Shown here: positions 1 through 6,482 of the stretch, one piece after another
Layout: every line of letters begins with the position of its first letter
How positions within the stretch are numbered: the first letter of the stretch is position 1
Source of the DNA: Deltaproteobacteria bacterium
Lineage (GTDB): Bacteria; Desulfobacterota; Binatia; UBA9968
DNA length: 12,996 nucleotides
NCBI GenBank assembly: GCA_020027655.1
Contig: JAHKKJ010000041.1
Span: 1-12,996 of the forward strand
Reading direction: 5' to 3'
The notes under the pieces: generated by a model
The model's database searches: none
Told to the model about the DNA's origin: nothing
Seen by the model: only the letters and a program-made list of their open reading frames with translations
Program-made: the position numbers and the translations under genes

Positions 1-164
1 TTGAAAGCCTTTTCGTCAAAGACCCGGGCCAGGACCATCCATTCGTAAAGCTTCTTGATGTCCTCGTGGCTTAAAGGCGGGCGAAGCCCTTCATCGCAAT
101 TGCCATTTTCATCTAAGATTTGGAGCCACTCGACGCTAAAACTCTGAACGGTCTTCTTCGGCAT
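1..164 (-). CDS. pdhA: Pyruvate/2-oxoacid dehydrogenase E1 component, alpha subunit (N-terminus only)
   Basis: The first 54 codons of a minus-strand gene; the rest lies beyond the left edge. The start is the ATG at 164-162, with AAGAGGAA (178-171) six bases upstream. The product begins MPKKTVQSF and carries VEWLQILDENGN and then KLYEWMVLARVFDEKAF. This matches the N-terminus of the thiamine-diphosphate E1-alpha family, where a segment of the form LYRxMVLARxFDEKAL precedes the cofactor-binding part. In that family the alpha/beta E1 decarboxylates pyruvate or a branched 2-oxoacid and passes the acyl group to lipoyl-E2. The visible part cannot separate pyruvate from branched-chain oxoacid specificity. 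A branched-chain enzyme would suit the isobutyryl-type mutase operon facing the other way, but that is inference. The gene is divergent from the thiolase at 575 across a 410-bp gap. Confidence 0.8.
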   Translation of the reverse strand, partial: MPKKTVQSFSVEWLQILDENGNCDEGLRPPLSHEDIKKLYEWMVLARVFDEKAF

Positions 165-241
165 TGAGATTTCCTCTTGTCGACGTGGTCGACCCACTCA
201 GAACCAGCAGCTGACGAGTACCTCTCTCGTATCTTTAACAC

Positions 242-270
242 ATATTACATCGCTTCAGGTTTATTTTAAA
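242..270 (-). promoter_or_regulatory. Candidate promoter for the E1-alpha gene
   Basis: Read on the minus strand, TAATAT (247-242) sits 17 bases after TTTAAA (270-265), a plausible sigma-70-like -10/-35 pair about 80 bases upstream of the E1-alpha start. The -35 part lies inside the inverted repeat at 261-283. A weaker plus-strand pair (TTCAGG 254-259, TAAAAT 276-281, 16-base spacing) overlaps the same block. These are pattern matches only. Confidence 0.3.
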
Positions 271-283
271 TATGTTAAAATAA
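261..283. promoter_or_regulatory. Perfect 9-bp inverted repeat, candidate operator
   Basis: TTATTTTAA (261-269) and TTAAAATAA (275-283) are exact reverse complements separated by five bases (ATATG). The repeat overlaps the candidate -35 of the minus-strand promoter and the candidate -10 of the plus-strand promoter, so one dimeric regulator bound here could govern both directions. Spacing and symmetry fit a homodimeric helix-turn-helix repressor, but no regulator gene is in the window. The repeat is too AT-rich and too far from a gene end to be a convincing terminator. Confidence 0.45.
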
Positions 284-323
284 CTTTGGTCTCGAGAAGT
301 CACAGGCTGATTGGAGGAGTCCG

Positions 324-425
324 ATGCGGCTGTTGGCAAACGATTTGGGACCGGCCAAAATTGCATTATTCGCATTCAACTCTCTTTCAAGTCCAGTTTG
401 TTTCCCGTGCCGTAACTCTAAATAA
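324..425 (+). CDS. Possible small leader ORF (33 aa)
   Basis: ATG at 324 follows GGAGGAG (313-319) with only four bases between, one of the strongest ribosome-binding sites in the window. The 33-residue product begins MRLLANDLGPAK, contains a short hydrophobic stretch and ends in a Cys-rich CFPCRNSK. It stops at TAA 423-425, about 150 bases before the thiolase. No homolog is recognised and no classic attenuator pattern follows. It may be a leader peptide or a chance ORF. Confidence 0.25.
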   Translation: MRLLANDLGPAKIALFAFNSLSSPVCFPCRNSK

Positions 426-574
426 TTGCACCGCCGATTTTTTGACAGAGCGAATACAAAAGAATGCGTCCACCGTTCATTTCGCTCTGGGATCTGCGAA
501 GAGGTTCGTTACGCTGTGAAATCGGCTCGCTCATCAGCTCGGTTTGCGCCACGAGTCCAGGTTAGGAAGAGTCT

Positions 575-1753
575 ATGAAAAAAGCAGTCATCGTCAGCGC
601 TGCCCGCACTCCTATCGGCAGCTTTAACGGTGTTCTGAGTTCCGTTTCCGCCACTCGTTTAGGGAGTATTGCGATAACGGAAGCCGTTAAAAGAATTGTA
701 CTGAGCCGGGAGGAGGTGGACGAGGTCATCATGGGGAATGTGCTTTCGGCGGGTTTGGGGCAGGCTCCGGCGCGTCAGGCAAGCCTTGGCGCCGGTCTGT
801 CTAAATCTGTCGGCTGTACAACCGTCAACAAGGTTTGTGGCTCAGGCTTAAAGGCGGTCATGTTGGCGGCTCAGGCCATCGTATCGGGTGACGCCGAGGT
901 GGTGGTTGCTGGCGGAATGGAGAGTATGAGCAATGCCCCCTACTTGTTGACGAAAGCGAGAAGTGGCTACCATATGGGCCACGGCGAGCTTGTGGATAGC
1001 ATGATCCGAGATGGACTCTGGGACGTCTACAACCAATTTCATATGGGAGAAGCAGCGGAGGTATGCGCCGATACGCTCGGCATCTCCCGAGAGGATCAAG
1101 ATCAGTTCGCTGTACTGAGTTATCGCCGCGCGCTCGAAGCACTACAACGAGGCGAGTTCAGACGAGAGATCGTTTCGGTGCCCGTGTCGCAGCGGGACGG
1201 AGCAGATCAGTTGGTGGAGGAAGATGAAGAGCCAAAGCGCGTGAGTTTGGAAAGGCTACCCACCTTAAAGCCCGCGTTCAGGAAGGATGGTAGAGTCACC
1301 GCAGGAAATGCGTCTTCGATCAGCGACGGCGCCGCGGCCTTAGTGGTCATGTTGGAAGAAAAGGCGAAGGCTCTAGGTCTCACCCCTCGAGCCCGCATCG
1401 TCAATTATGCCTCTTTCGCTACGGACCCTGCTTGGTTCACGACGGCCCCGGTCCATGCCATCTCTTCTCTGGTCAAAAAGACCGGCCGTGAGATGAGCGA
1501 TGTCGATCTCTTCGAAATTAACGAAGCCTTTGCAGTCTGCTCCATCGCTGTCAATCGGGAACTGGGTCTGAATCCAGACAGGGTCAATGTGAGAGGTGGA
1601 GCCGTGGCATTGGGTCATCCTATCGGTGCCAGTGGTGCGAGAATTCTAACCACGCTCATTCATGCGTTGGAAGATATGAATCTTACCACAGGAGTCGCTA
1701 GCCTTTGCATCGGCGGCGGTGAGGCAGTCGCCATGATGATCGAAAGGTTTTAG
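575..1753 (+). CDS. Acetyl-CoA C-acyltransferase (thiolase), complete
   Basis: A 392-residue thiolase, the usual length for a bacterial biosynthetic or degradative thiolase. ATG 575 follows AGGAAG (564-569). All three catalytic positions are visible. Cys88 in NKVCGSGLKAV is the acyl-carrying nucleophile. His348 in GHPIGASGAR and Cys378 in CIGGGEA activate it and protonate the leaving group. NEAFA and GGMESMSNAPY are also present. The enzyme condenses two acetyl-CoA to acetoacetyl-CoA or cleaves 3-oxoacyl-CoA in the cytoplasm. It is the first gene of the operon, 33 bp before acyl-CoA dehydrogenase 1. With the 3-hydroxyacyl-CoA dehydrogenase at 11663-12583 it would cover two of the steps linking butyryl-CoA to acetyl-CoA. 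Chain-length specificity cannot be read from these motifs. Confidence 0.95.
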   Translation: MKKAVIVSAARTPIGSFNGVLSSVSATRLGSIAITEAVKRIVLSREEVDEVIMGNVLSAGLGQAPARQASLGAGLSKSVGCTTVNKVCGSGLKAVMLAAQAIVSGDAEVVVAGGMESMSNAPYLLTKARSGYHMGHGELVDSMIRDGLWDVYNQFHMGEAAEVCADTLGISREDQDQFAVLSYRRALEALQRGEFRREIVSVPVSQRDGADQLVEEDEEPKRVSLERLPTLKPAFRKDGRVTAGNASSISDGAAALVVMLEEKAKALGLTPRARIVNYASFATDPAWFTTAPVHAISSLVKKTGREMSDVDLFEINEAFAVCSIAVNRELGLNPDRVNVRGGAVALGHPIGASGARILTTLIHALEDMNLTTGVASLCIGGGEAVAMMIERF

Positions 1754-1786
1754 CGACACAGCCCAAGCGAGGATTCTGGAGACTCC

Positions 1787-2965
1787 ATGGATTTTGAGCT
1801 CGGAGAAGAACAGCAGATGGTTCGGGAAACAACCCGGGCCTTTGTAGAAAGGGAGGTCAAGCCGGTTGCTTCGCGCTTGGACCGCGAAGCGATTTACCCT
1901 TCTGAATTAGTCAAAAGACTGAGCGAGCTGGGTCTCATGGGAATAGTAGTGCCGCAGGAGTTTGGCGGCTCCGGCATGGACCTCCTATCTTGTGTCGTCG
2001 CGATGGAAGAGATCTCCAAGGCATGGGCTTCGCTGGCGGTCGCCATGAGTGTGCAGAACTCGCTCGTCTGCGCGCCTATAGCTCGCTTCGGTAGCGCCGC
2101 ACAAAAGAAAAAATACCTTTCTTCGTTAGCCCGCGGGGAACGGTTGGGTTGCTATGCTCTGACAGAGCCAGGCTCGGGTTCAGATGCCGGTTCCATTCAG
2201 ACAAGGGCGAAAAGGGTGGACGACGATTTTGTGCTTAATGGTAACAAGATTTTCACCACCAACGGAAACCGCGCGGACCTCGCCATCGTCTATGCCGTCA
2301 CCGACCCCGCCAAAGGCAAAAAGGGTATTTCGGCTTTCATCGTGGAGAAAAACAGCCCAGGGTTTGTGGTCGGTAAGTTGGAAGATAAGCTCGGGCTCCG
2401 TTCGTCGGATACCGCCAGTTTACTTTTCGAGGATTGCCGGGTTCCCGGTGAAAACCTTTTAGGAACAGAAGGAGAAGGTTTCACGATAGCGCTGGTGACA
2501 TTGGATGGAGGCCGGATAGGAATCGCCGCTCAAGCGCTCGGCATCGCGCAGGGATGTCTGGAAGAATCCGTGGCGTACGCGCAGCAGCGGCGTCAGTTTG
2601 GCCGTGCCATAGCCGAATTTGAAGCCATTCAGTGGATGCTGGCGGACATGGCAACGGAGATCGATGCGGCGCGCCTCCTGACCTATCGCGCAGCTTGGCT
2701 AGCAGAGCAGGGAAGGACATTCACCAAAGAGGCAGCCATGGCGAAACTGTTCGCGTCGGAGGCCGCCAATCGGGCGGCCTACAAGGCGATTCAGATCTTT
2801 GGCGGCTATGGGTACACGAAGGAATTCGCCGTCGAGCGATTCTTTCGGGACGCGCGGATCACAACTATCTATGAAGGGACCTCTGAGATTCAACGCTTGG
2901 TCATAGCGCGCCGCTTGATTCACGGCGAGGAGATCGCCCATGAAGTCCATGAAGAAATGTTTTAG
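1787..2965 (+). CDS. Acyl-CoA dehydrogenase 1 (short-chain type)
   Basis: A 392-residue FAD-dependent acyl-CoA dehydrogenase that introduces an alpha,beta double bond and would pass electrons to ETF. ATG 1787 is preceded by GGAG (1778-1781), and MDFELGEEQ is a typical family start. The order is an N-terminal helical domain (about 1-115), a middle beta domain opening with LTEPGSGSD near residue 125, and a C-terminal helical domain with FEAIQWMLADMA and IQIFGGYGYTKEF. The catalytic base is Glu363 in YEGTSEIQR, the position used by butyryl-, short/branched- and glutaryl-type enzymes and not by isovaleryl- or long-chain ones. The 3' end overlaps the mutase start by 26 bp, implying translational coupling. 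It is paralogous to the dehydrogenase at 5138-6286. One of the pair may act on butyryl-CoA and the other on isobutyryl-CoA, but which is unknown. Confidence 0.93.
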   Translation: MDFELGEEQQMVRETTRAFVEREVKPVASRLDREAIYPSELVKRLSELGLMGIVVPQEFGGSGMDLLSCVVAMEEISKAWASLAVAMSVQNSLVCAPIARFGSAAQKKKYLSSLARGERLGCYALTEPGSGSDAGSIQTRAKRVDDDFVLNGNKIFTTNGNRADLAIVYAVTDPAKGKKGISAFIVEKNSPGFVVGKLEDKLGLRSSDTASLLFEDCRVPGENLLGTEGEGFTIALVTLDGGRIGIAAQALGIAQGCLEESVAYAQQRRQFGRAIAEFEAIQWMLADMATEIDAARLLTYRAAWLAEQGRTFTKEAAMAKLFASEAANRAAYKAIQIFGGYGYTKEFAVERFFRDARITTIYEGTSEIQRLVIARRLIHGEEIAHEVHEEMF

Positions 2966-4535
2966 GAATCTCTCCGACATTGAGATTCAACCGGTTTATG
3001 GTCCGCAGGACATAAAGGATTTCGATTACCAGTACGATCTTGGCATGCCCGGAGAATTTCCCTTCGCCCGCGGGATCTATCCTACCATGTACCGCGGGAG
3101 ACTCTGGACTATGCGCCAGTTTGCCGGCTTTGGGACGGCGGAGGAAAGTAACCGGCGTTACCGCTACCTGCTCAAACAGGGGAACACAGGGCTTTCGGTT
3201 GCTTTCGACATGCCGACTCTGATGGGTTACGACTCCGACGATCCCAGATCCAGAGGCGAGGTTGGAAGATGCGGCGTGGCTATCGACTCCCTGGCGGATA
3301 TGGAAACCCTCTTTCGCGACATTCCTCTTGATCGGGTGAGCGTATCGATGACCATCAACGGTCCCGCCATCGTTCTTTTCACCCTGTATCTTGTGGTCGC
3401 CGAACGCCAGGGGGTCCGCCTTAGAGATCTTCAGGGAACGCTGCAGAACGATATCTTGAAAGAATACATCGCGCAGAAGGAATGGATCTGCCCGCCGGCT
3501 CCGTCGCTCAAAATCATCAACGACATCGTTCGTTTCTGCGTCGAATCGGTGCCGCGCTACCATCCCATTAGCATCAGTGGCTACCATATCCGGGAAGCCG
3601 GCTCCACTGCGGTTCAGGAGTTAGCCTTTACTTTGTACGACGGGTTGACTTATGTGATGTCAGCCATCGAAGCGGGATTGAAGGTAGATGAATTCGCTCC
3701 GAGACTTTCTTTCTTCTTCAACGCCCATAACGATTTCTTCGAAGAGATCGCCAAATATCGCGCGGCGCGCCGTCTATGGGCGCGCGAGATGAAAGCGCGG
3801 TTCCGACCGGAGAACGCAGCGTCCCTGGCGCTTCGCTTTCACACCCAAACCGCCGGGTGCGCGTTAACCGCGCAGCAACCTTACAACAACGTCGTCAGGG
3901 TAACGCTTCAGGCGCTGGCGGCAGTTCTGGGAGGAACCCAGTCGCTGCACACGAATTCCTTGGACGAAACGCTGGCGCTGCCCACAGAAGAGGCGGTGAA
4001 GATCGCCGTTCGGACTCAGCAGATCATTGCACATGAATCGGGAGTGGCGAACACCGCCGATCCGTTGGGCGGGGCCTATTATCTGGAGTCGTTGACCAAC
4101 CGGATGGAATCCGAAGCAAAGGCTTATTTCGACAAGCTGGATGAAATGGGAGGCATGATCGAAGCGATCCAGCGCGGCTTTCCGCAGAGCGAGATTCACC
4201 GCGCCGCGGTCGCATATCAGAAAGAGACCGATAACCGAGAGCGAATCATCGTAGGCGTGAACGCTTATGCAGAGCCTGAAGAACGCCGCGTTCCGACTCT
4301 CAAGATCAAAGGAGAAGTGGAAAAGAAGCAAGTGCAGAGACTGAAGCAAAGAAAGAAAAGTCGCAACGCAAAGAAAGTGGCTGCTGTGCTTAGTCAGCTT
4401 GCGGGGATAGCCGAGGCAAACGGCGATCTCATGCCGGCGGTGATAGAAGCGGTACGGGCGCAATGCACGGTTGGCGAAATCTGCGAAGTGTTTCGCAGGG
4501 TTTATGGAGAGTATCGGGAGGCGGTGAGTCTATGA
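2940..4535 (+). CDS. B12-dependent acyl-CoA mutase large (catalytic) subunit, isobutyryl-CoA mutase-like
   Basis: A 531-residue TIM-barrel catalytic subunit of the methylmalonyl-CoA mutase superfamily, without its own B12-binding domain. ATG 2940 follows GAGGAGA (2927-2933) inside the preceding gene. A second in-frame ATG is at 2949. CoA-barrel motifs include YPTMYRGR (47-54), GLSVAFDMPTLMG (84-96), LQNDILKEY (168-176) and GYHIREAG with His216, matching the MCM active-site His. By fixed spacing to P. shermanii MCM, Tyr89 is Phe61 and Arg207 is Gln179. These two MCM residues hold the succinyl/methylmalonyl carboxylate, and Phe plus Gln is the isobutyryl-CoA mutase pattern. Ala88 stands where 2-hydroxyisobutyryl-CoA mutase has Asp117. 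Best inference: interconversion of butyryl-CoA and isobutyryl-CoA, or a similar non-carboxylated acyl-CoA, with adenosylcobalamin. Automated annotation may name it methylmalonyl-CoA mutase. The partner subunit follows at 4662. Confidence 0.92.
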   Translation: MKSMKKCFRNLSDIEIQPVYGPQDIKDFDYQYDLGMPGEFPFARGIYPTMYRGRLWTMRQFAGFGTAEESNRRYRYLLKQGNTGLSVAFDMPTLMGYDSDDPRSRGEVGRCGVAIDSLADMETLFRDIPLDRVSVSMTINGPAIVLFTLYLVVAERQGVRLRDLQGTLQNDILKEYIAQKEWICPPAPSLKIINDIVRFCVESVPRYHPISISGYHIREAGSTAVQELAFTLYDGLTYVMSAIEAGLKVDEFAPRLSFFFNAHNDFFEEIAKYRAARRLWAREMKARFRPENAASLALRFHTQTAGCALTAQQPYNNVVRVTLQALAAVLGGTQSLHTNSLDETLALPTEEAVKIAVRTQQIIAHESGVANTADPLGGAYYLESLTNRMESEAKAYFDKLDEMGGMIEAIQRGFPQSEIHRAAVAYQKETDNRERIIVGVNAYAEPEERRVPTLKIKGEVEKKQVQRLKQRKKSRNAKKVAAVLSQLAGIAEANGDLMPAVIEAVRAQCTVGEICEVFRRVYGEYREAVSL

Positions 4536-4544
4536 CGGAGAACC

Positions 4545-4622
4545 GGAGTAGTGGAGTAATAGAGTGGTGGGGTGATGGGTGGGGTCGGAATTTTGCAATA
4601 CCCCAATACTCCATCACTCCAT
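4545..4622. repeat. Imperfect inverted repeat (GGAGTRGTGG / CCATCACTCC type) inside the mutase operon
   Basis: Nearly the whole gap between the two mutase subunits is a purine-rich left arm (4551-4572) and a pyrimidine-rich right arm (4601-4622) around a 28-base loop. The arms match at 17 of 22 positions as DNA, and more would pair as RNA with G-U wobble. The right arm includes CCATCACTCC, which recurs at 6453-6462, and the left arm resembles 6280-6305. It is therefore a dispersed genomic repeat and not a gene-specific control element. It has no U-rich tail, so it is not a standard terminator. It could protect or attenuate the polycistronic RNA. Confidence 0.6.
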
Positions 4623-4661
4623 AATCCAAGTGAGAAACGACGCGTGATCAAAACACGATCA

Positions 4662-5108
4662 ATGAAAACGGCTACCGGCAAACCAGCCAGGAAGCTTCGT
4701 GTTTTAATTGCTAAGGTCGGTCTCGACGGTCACGACCGCGGGGTTAAGATTGTCGCTCGGGGGCTGCGGGATGCTGGGATGGAGGTGATCTATCTCGGCA
4801 TCCACAACACTCCGGAAGAGATCGCCAGCTCTGCGCTTCAAGAAGACGTGGATGCCATCGGTCTTTCCATCCACTCCGCCGCCCATATGACTTTGTTCGG
4901 CGAGGTGCTCGCGCTCCTCAAGAAAAATAAGGCGCGGGATATCGCGGTCTTTGGCGGAGGAATCATTCCTCAGGAGGACATCCGCAGTCTCAAGAAGATG
5001 GGAATCAAGGAGATCTTTACACCGGGCGCGCCCCTTGAAGAGATCGTTAAATTTGTGAAGTCGATCAAAAGCACGAGGCGAAAAGCGCGAACAGGCAATA
5101 GCGCGTGA
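4662..5108 (+). CDS. B12-binding small subunit of the acyl-CoA mutase
   Basis: From ATG 4662 the product is 148 residues, the size of stand-alone cobalamin-binding mutase subunits. VGLDGHDRG (19-27) carries the DxHxxG motif, with His24 as lower axial cobalt ligand in base-off/His-on binding. VFGGGIIP (96-103) supplies the GG motif that accommodates the nucleotide tail. Between them the usual SxL motif reads SIH (69-71, in GLSIHSAAH), a His in place of the Leu. The start is uncertain. GTG 4644 would add six residues and GTG 4572 or ATG 4575 would add about 30, but the 4572-4640 stretch is repeat sequence and is unlikely to encode protein. No start has a strong ribosome-binding site; GAGA at 4632-4635 favours 4644 slightly. 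It should assemble with the 2940-4535 product. The stop overlaps a GTG (5105) of the next ORF. Confidence 0.9.
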   Translation: MKTATGKPARKLRVLIAKVGLDGHDRGVKIVARGLRDAGMEVIYLGIHNTPEEIASSALQEDVDAIGLSIHSAAHMTLFGEVLALLKKNKARDIAVFGGGIIPQEDIRSLKKMGIKEIFTPGAPLEEIVKFVKSIKSTRRKARTGNSA

Positions 5109-5137
5109 AAGATGAAGCGGAGGGAGAGCAAAATCAG

Positions 5138-6286
5138 GTGAATTTTGATCTCACGGAGGAGCAAAAACTTCTCAAGCACACGATCCGCGATTTTGCCGAG
5201 GCGCAGATTGCGCCGGGAGCTGGGGAGCGCGACGAGGCGGCACGCTTCCCGACGGAGCTGATTCCAAAGCTGGCTGAGCTGGGCCTCTTTGGCATCATGA
5301 TTCCCCAGGAATACGGCGGGGCTGGTTTGGACACCGTCAGCGCCGCGATCATCGTCGAGGAGATTGCCCGCGTCGATGCCGCCGTAGCGTTGATTGTCGC
5401 CTCACATAATTCGCTCTGCGCGGCTCACCTTCTTAGCTTCGGCAGCGAAATGCAAAAGCAAAAATACCTGCCTTCTTTGGCGCATGGCGAGAAGCTGGGC
5501 GCCTGGGCACTGACTGAGCCCGGATCTGGATCCGATGCCGCCGCTCTTAAGACTCGCGCCAAGCTCGACGGAGAACATTGGGTGCTCGATGGAGAGAAAC
5601 AGTTCACCACTCAGGGTTCCACTGCGGGCGTCTACGTGATTGTGGCGTCAACCGACCCGTTTCGAGGCAAGAGAGGCATCTCGGCATTTATTGTGGAACG
5701 TGGAACAGCGGGGCTGAGAGTCGGCAAGGTTGAGAACAAGCTTGGGGTCAGGGCTTCTGATACAGCCGCCGTGCAGCTTGAAGCGGTGCGCGTTCCAAAG
5801 GAAAATCTTCTGGGCGAGCTCAATGGCGGTATCTCCGACGTGTTGAAGGTTCTACAAGGCGGGCGGGTCGGCATCGGGGCGATGGCGGTGGGGATCGCAC
5901 AAGGCGCTCTCGAAGAGTCGACCAAGTACGCCAGGATGAGGAAGCAGTTTGGCAAACCGATTGCGGAATTTGAGGCCATTCAGTGGATGCTGGCCGACAT
6001 GGCCACGGAAATCGAAGCCGCGCGCCTTTTGGTCTATCGCGCCGCGCGACTCAAGGATGCGGGAATGCCGTTTTTGAAGGCCGCCTCAGAGGCGAAACTC
6101 TATGCTGCGGAGACGACCATGCGCGCGGCTACAAAGGCGATTCAGATCCACGGAGGCTACGGGTATATCAAAGATTATCCTGTGGAACGGTATTTTCGTG
6201 ACGCCAAGATCTGTGAGATTGGCGAGGGGACTTCAGAGATTCAGCGGATGGTGATCGCGAAGGAGTTGCTTAGGGGAACGGAGTGA
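5138..6286 (+). CDS. Acyl-CoA dehydrogenase 2 (short-chain type)
   Basis: The second FAD-dependent acyl-CoA dehydrogenase of the operon, 382 residues from GTG 5138. An upstream in-frame GTG at 5105 would add 11 residues. I prefer 5138 because GGGAGAG (5122-5128) lies nine bases before it, the product then starts MNFDLTEEQ like the family, and LTEPGSGSD and the catalytic glutamate fall at residues 125 and 363, exactly as in dehydrogenase 1. The motif around Glu363 is GEGTSEIQR, with Gly where the paralog has Tyr, next to the catalytic base. This could alter the acyl pocket. FEAIQWMLADMATEI is shared with the paralog. Placed directly after the mutase subunits, it is a reasonable candidate for oxidising one C4 isomer (isobutyryl- or butyryl-CoA), but the substrate is inferred. 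The stop codon lies inside a repeat (6280-6305). Confidence 0.92.
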   Translation: MNFDLTEEQKLLKHTIRDFAEAQIAPGAGERDEAARFPTELIPKLAELGLFGIMIPQEYGGAGLDTVSAAIIVEEIARVDAAVALIVASHNSLCAAHLLSFGSEMQKQKYLPSLAHGEKLGAWALTEPGSGSDAAALKTRAKLDGEHWVLDGEKQFTTQGSTAGVYVIVASTDPFRGKRGISAFIVERGTAGLRVGKVENKLGVRASDTAAVQLEAVRVPKENLLGELNGGISDVLKVLQGGRVGIGAMAVGIAQGALEESTKYARMRKQFGKPIAEFEAIQWMLADMATEIEAARLLVYRAARLKDAGMPFLKAASEAKLYAAETTMRAATKAIQIHGGYGYIKDYPVERYFRDAKICEIGEGTSEIQRMVIAKELLRGTE

Positions 6287-6462
6287 TGGAGTGATGGAGT
6301 AGTGGTTAAATCAATACAGGCTGGTGAAAAAGTACTTCGCGTGCTTCGACAAGCTCAGCACGAACGGGAATTTATTAATGATTTCAAAGCCTACTCCGTT
6401 CGCCCTGAGCGAGTCGAAGGGTGAACGGACAATTTTTTAACAGGCTGAACATCCATCACTCC
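6280..6462. repeat. Second GGAGTGATGG-type inverted repeat, interrupted by a MITE-like element
   Basis: GGAGTGATGGA occurs in the left arm at 6280-6290 and again at 6288-6298. Its exact reverse complement TCCATCACTCC lies at 6452-6462. The pair belongs to the same repeat family as 4545-4622, but the loop has been filled by the 131-bp element at 6317-6447. The left arm begins within the last codons and stop of acyl-CoA dehydrogenase 2, so the repeat has formed or landed at the very end of that gene. Confidence 0.5.
6317..6447. mobile_element. MITE-like element, 131 bp, no coding capacity
   Basis: The ends are imperfect terminal inverted repeats: CAGGCTGGTGAAAAAG at the left (6317-6332) and, read inward from the right, CAGCCTGTTAAAAAAT (6447-6432). 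Inside lie two inverted 26-bp blocks (6342-6367 and 6396-6421) of the TTCGACAAGCTCAG / CTGAGCGAGTCGAA type. The flanks read AATA at the left and AACA at the right, possibly a decayed 4-bp target duplication. There is no ORF, so movement would need a transposase in trans. It sits between dehydrogenase 2 and meaB, nested in another repeat, and shares its architecture with 11518-11651. Confidence 0.6.
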
Positions 6463-6482
6463 AGCGCTGTTCCATCCGGCTA

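Larger units (their letters stand above)
165..574. other. 410-bp divergent intergenic region
   Basis: The gap between the E1-alpha gene and the thiolase. Positions 240-283 are strikingly AT-rich against the surrounding sequence and hold the inverted repeat and promoter-like hexamers listed separately. A small ORF with a strong ribosome-binding site lies at 324-425. The remainder (426-560) shows no protein with recognisable composition and no tRNA-like or terminator-like structure. If transcription of the thiolase operon starts near the AT-rich block, its 5' leader would be close to 290 bases, which is long for a simple catabolic operon. Confidence 0.7.

Noticed and set aside
442..447. Perfect TTGACA -35 hexamer upstream of the thiolase
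   Set aside because: No acceptable -10 lies 15-19 bases downstream; the hexamer alone is expected by chance.
286..519. 77-codon open frame in the left intergenic region
   Set aside because: It has no ribosome-binding site at its TTG start, its composition is not protein-like, and no family is recognisable. The frame with the strong site (ATG 324) is a different one.
2901..3587. Long minus-strand frame opposite the mutase gene
   Set aside because: It is antisense to a strongly conserved protein. It reflects codon bias of the real gene and has no recognisable motif.
2940..4535. Methylmalonyl-CoA mutase as the product name
   Set aside because: The Tyr and Arg that bind the methylmalonyl carboxylate are Phe61 and Gln179 here, so the general superfamily name with an isobutyryl-type inference is safer.
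4572..4661. Upstream extension of the B12 subunit to GTG 4572
   Set aside because: Most of the extension translates a dispersed inverted repeat, and homologous small subunits begin close to the KLRVLIAKVGLDGH segment.
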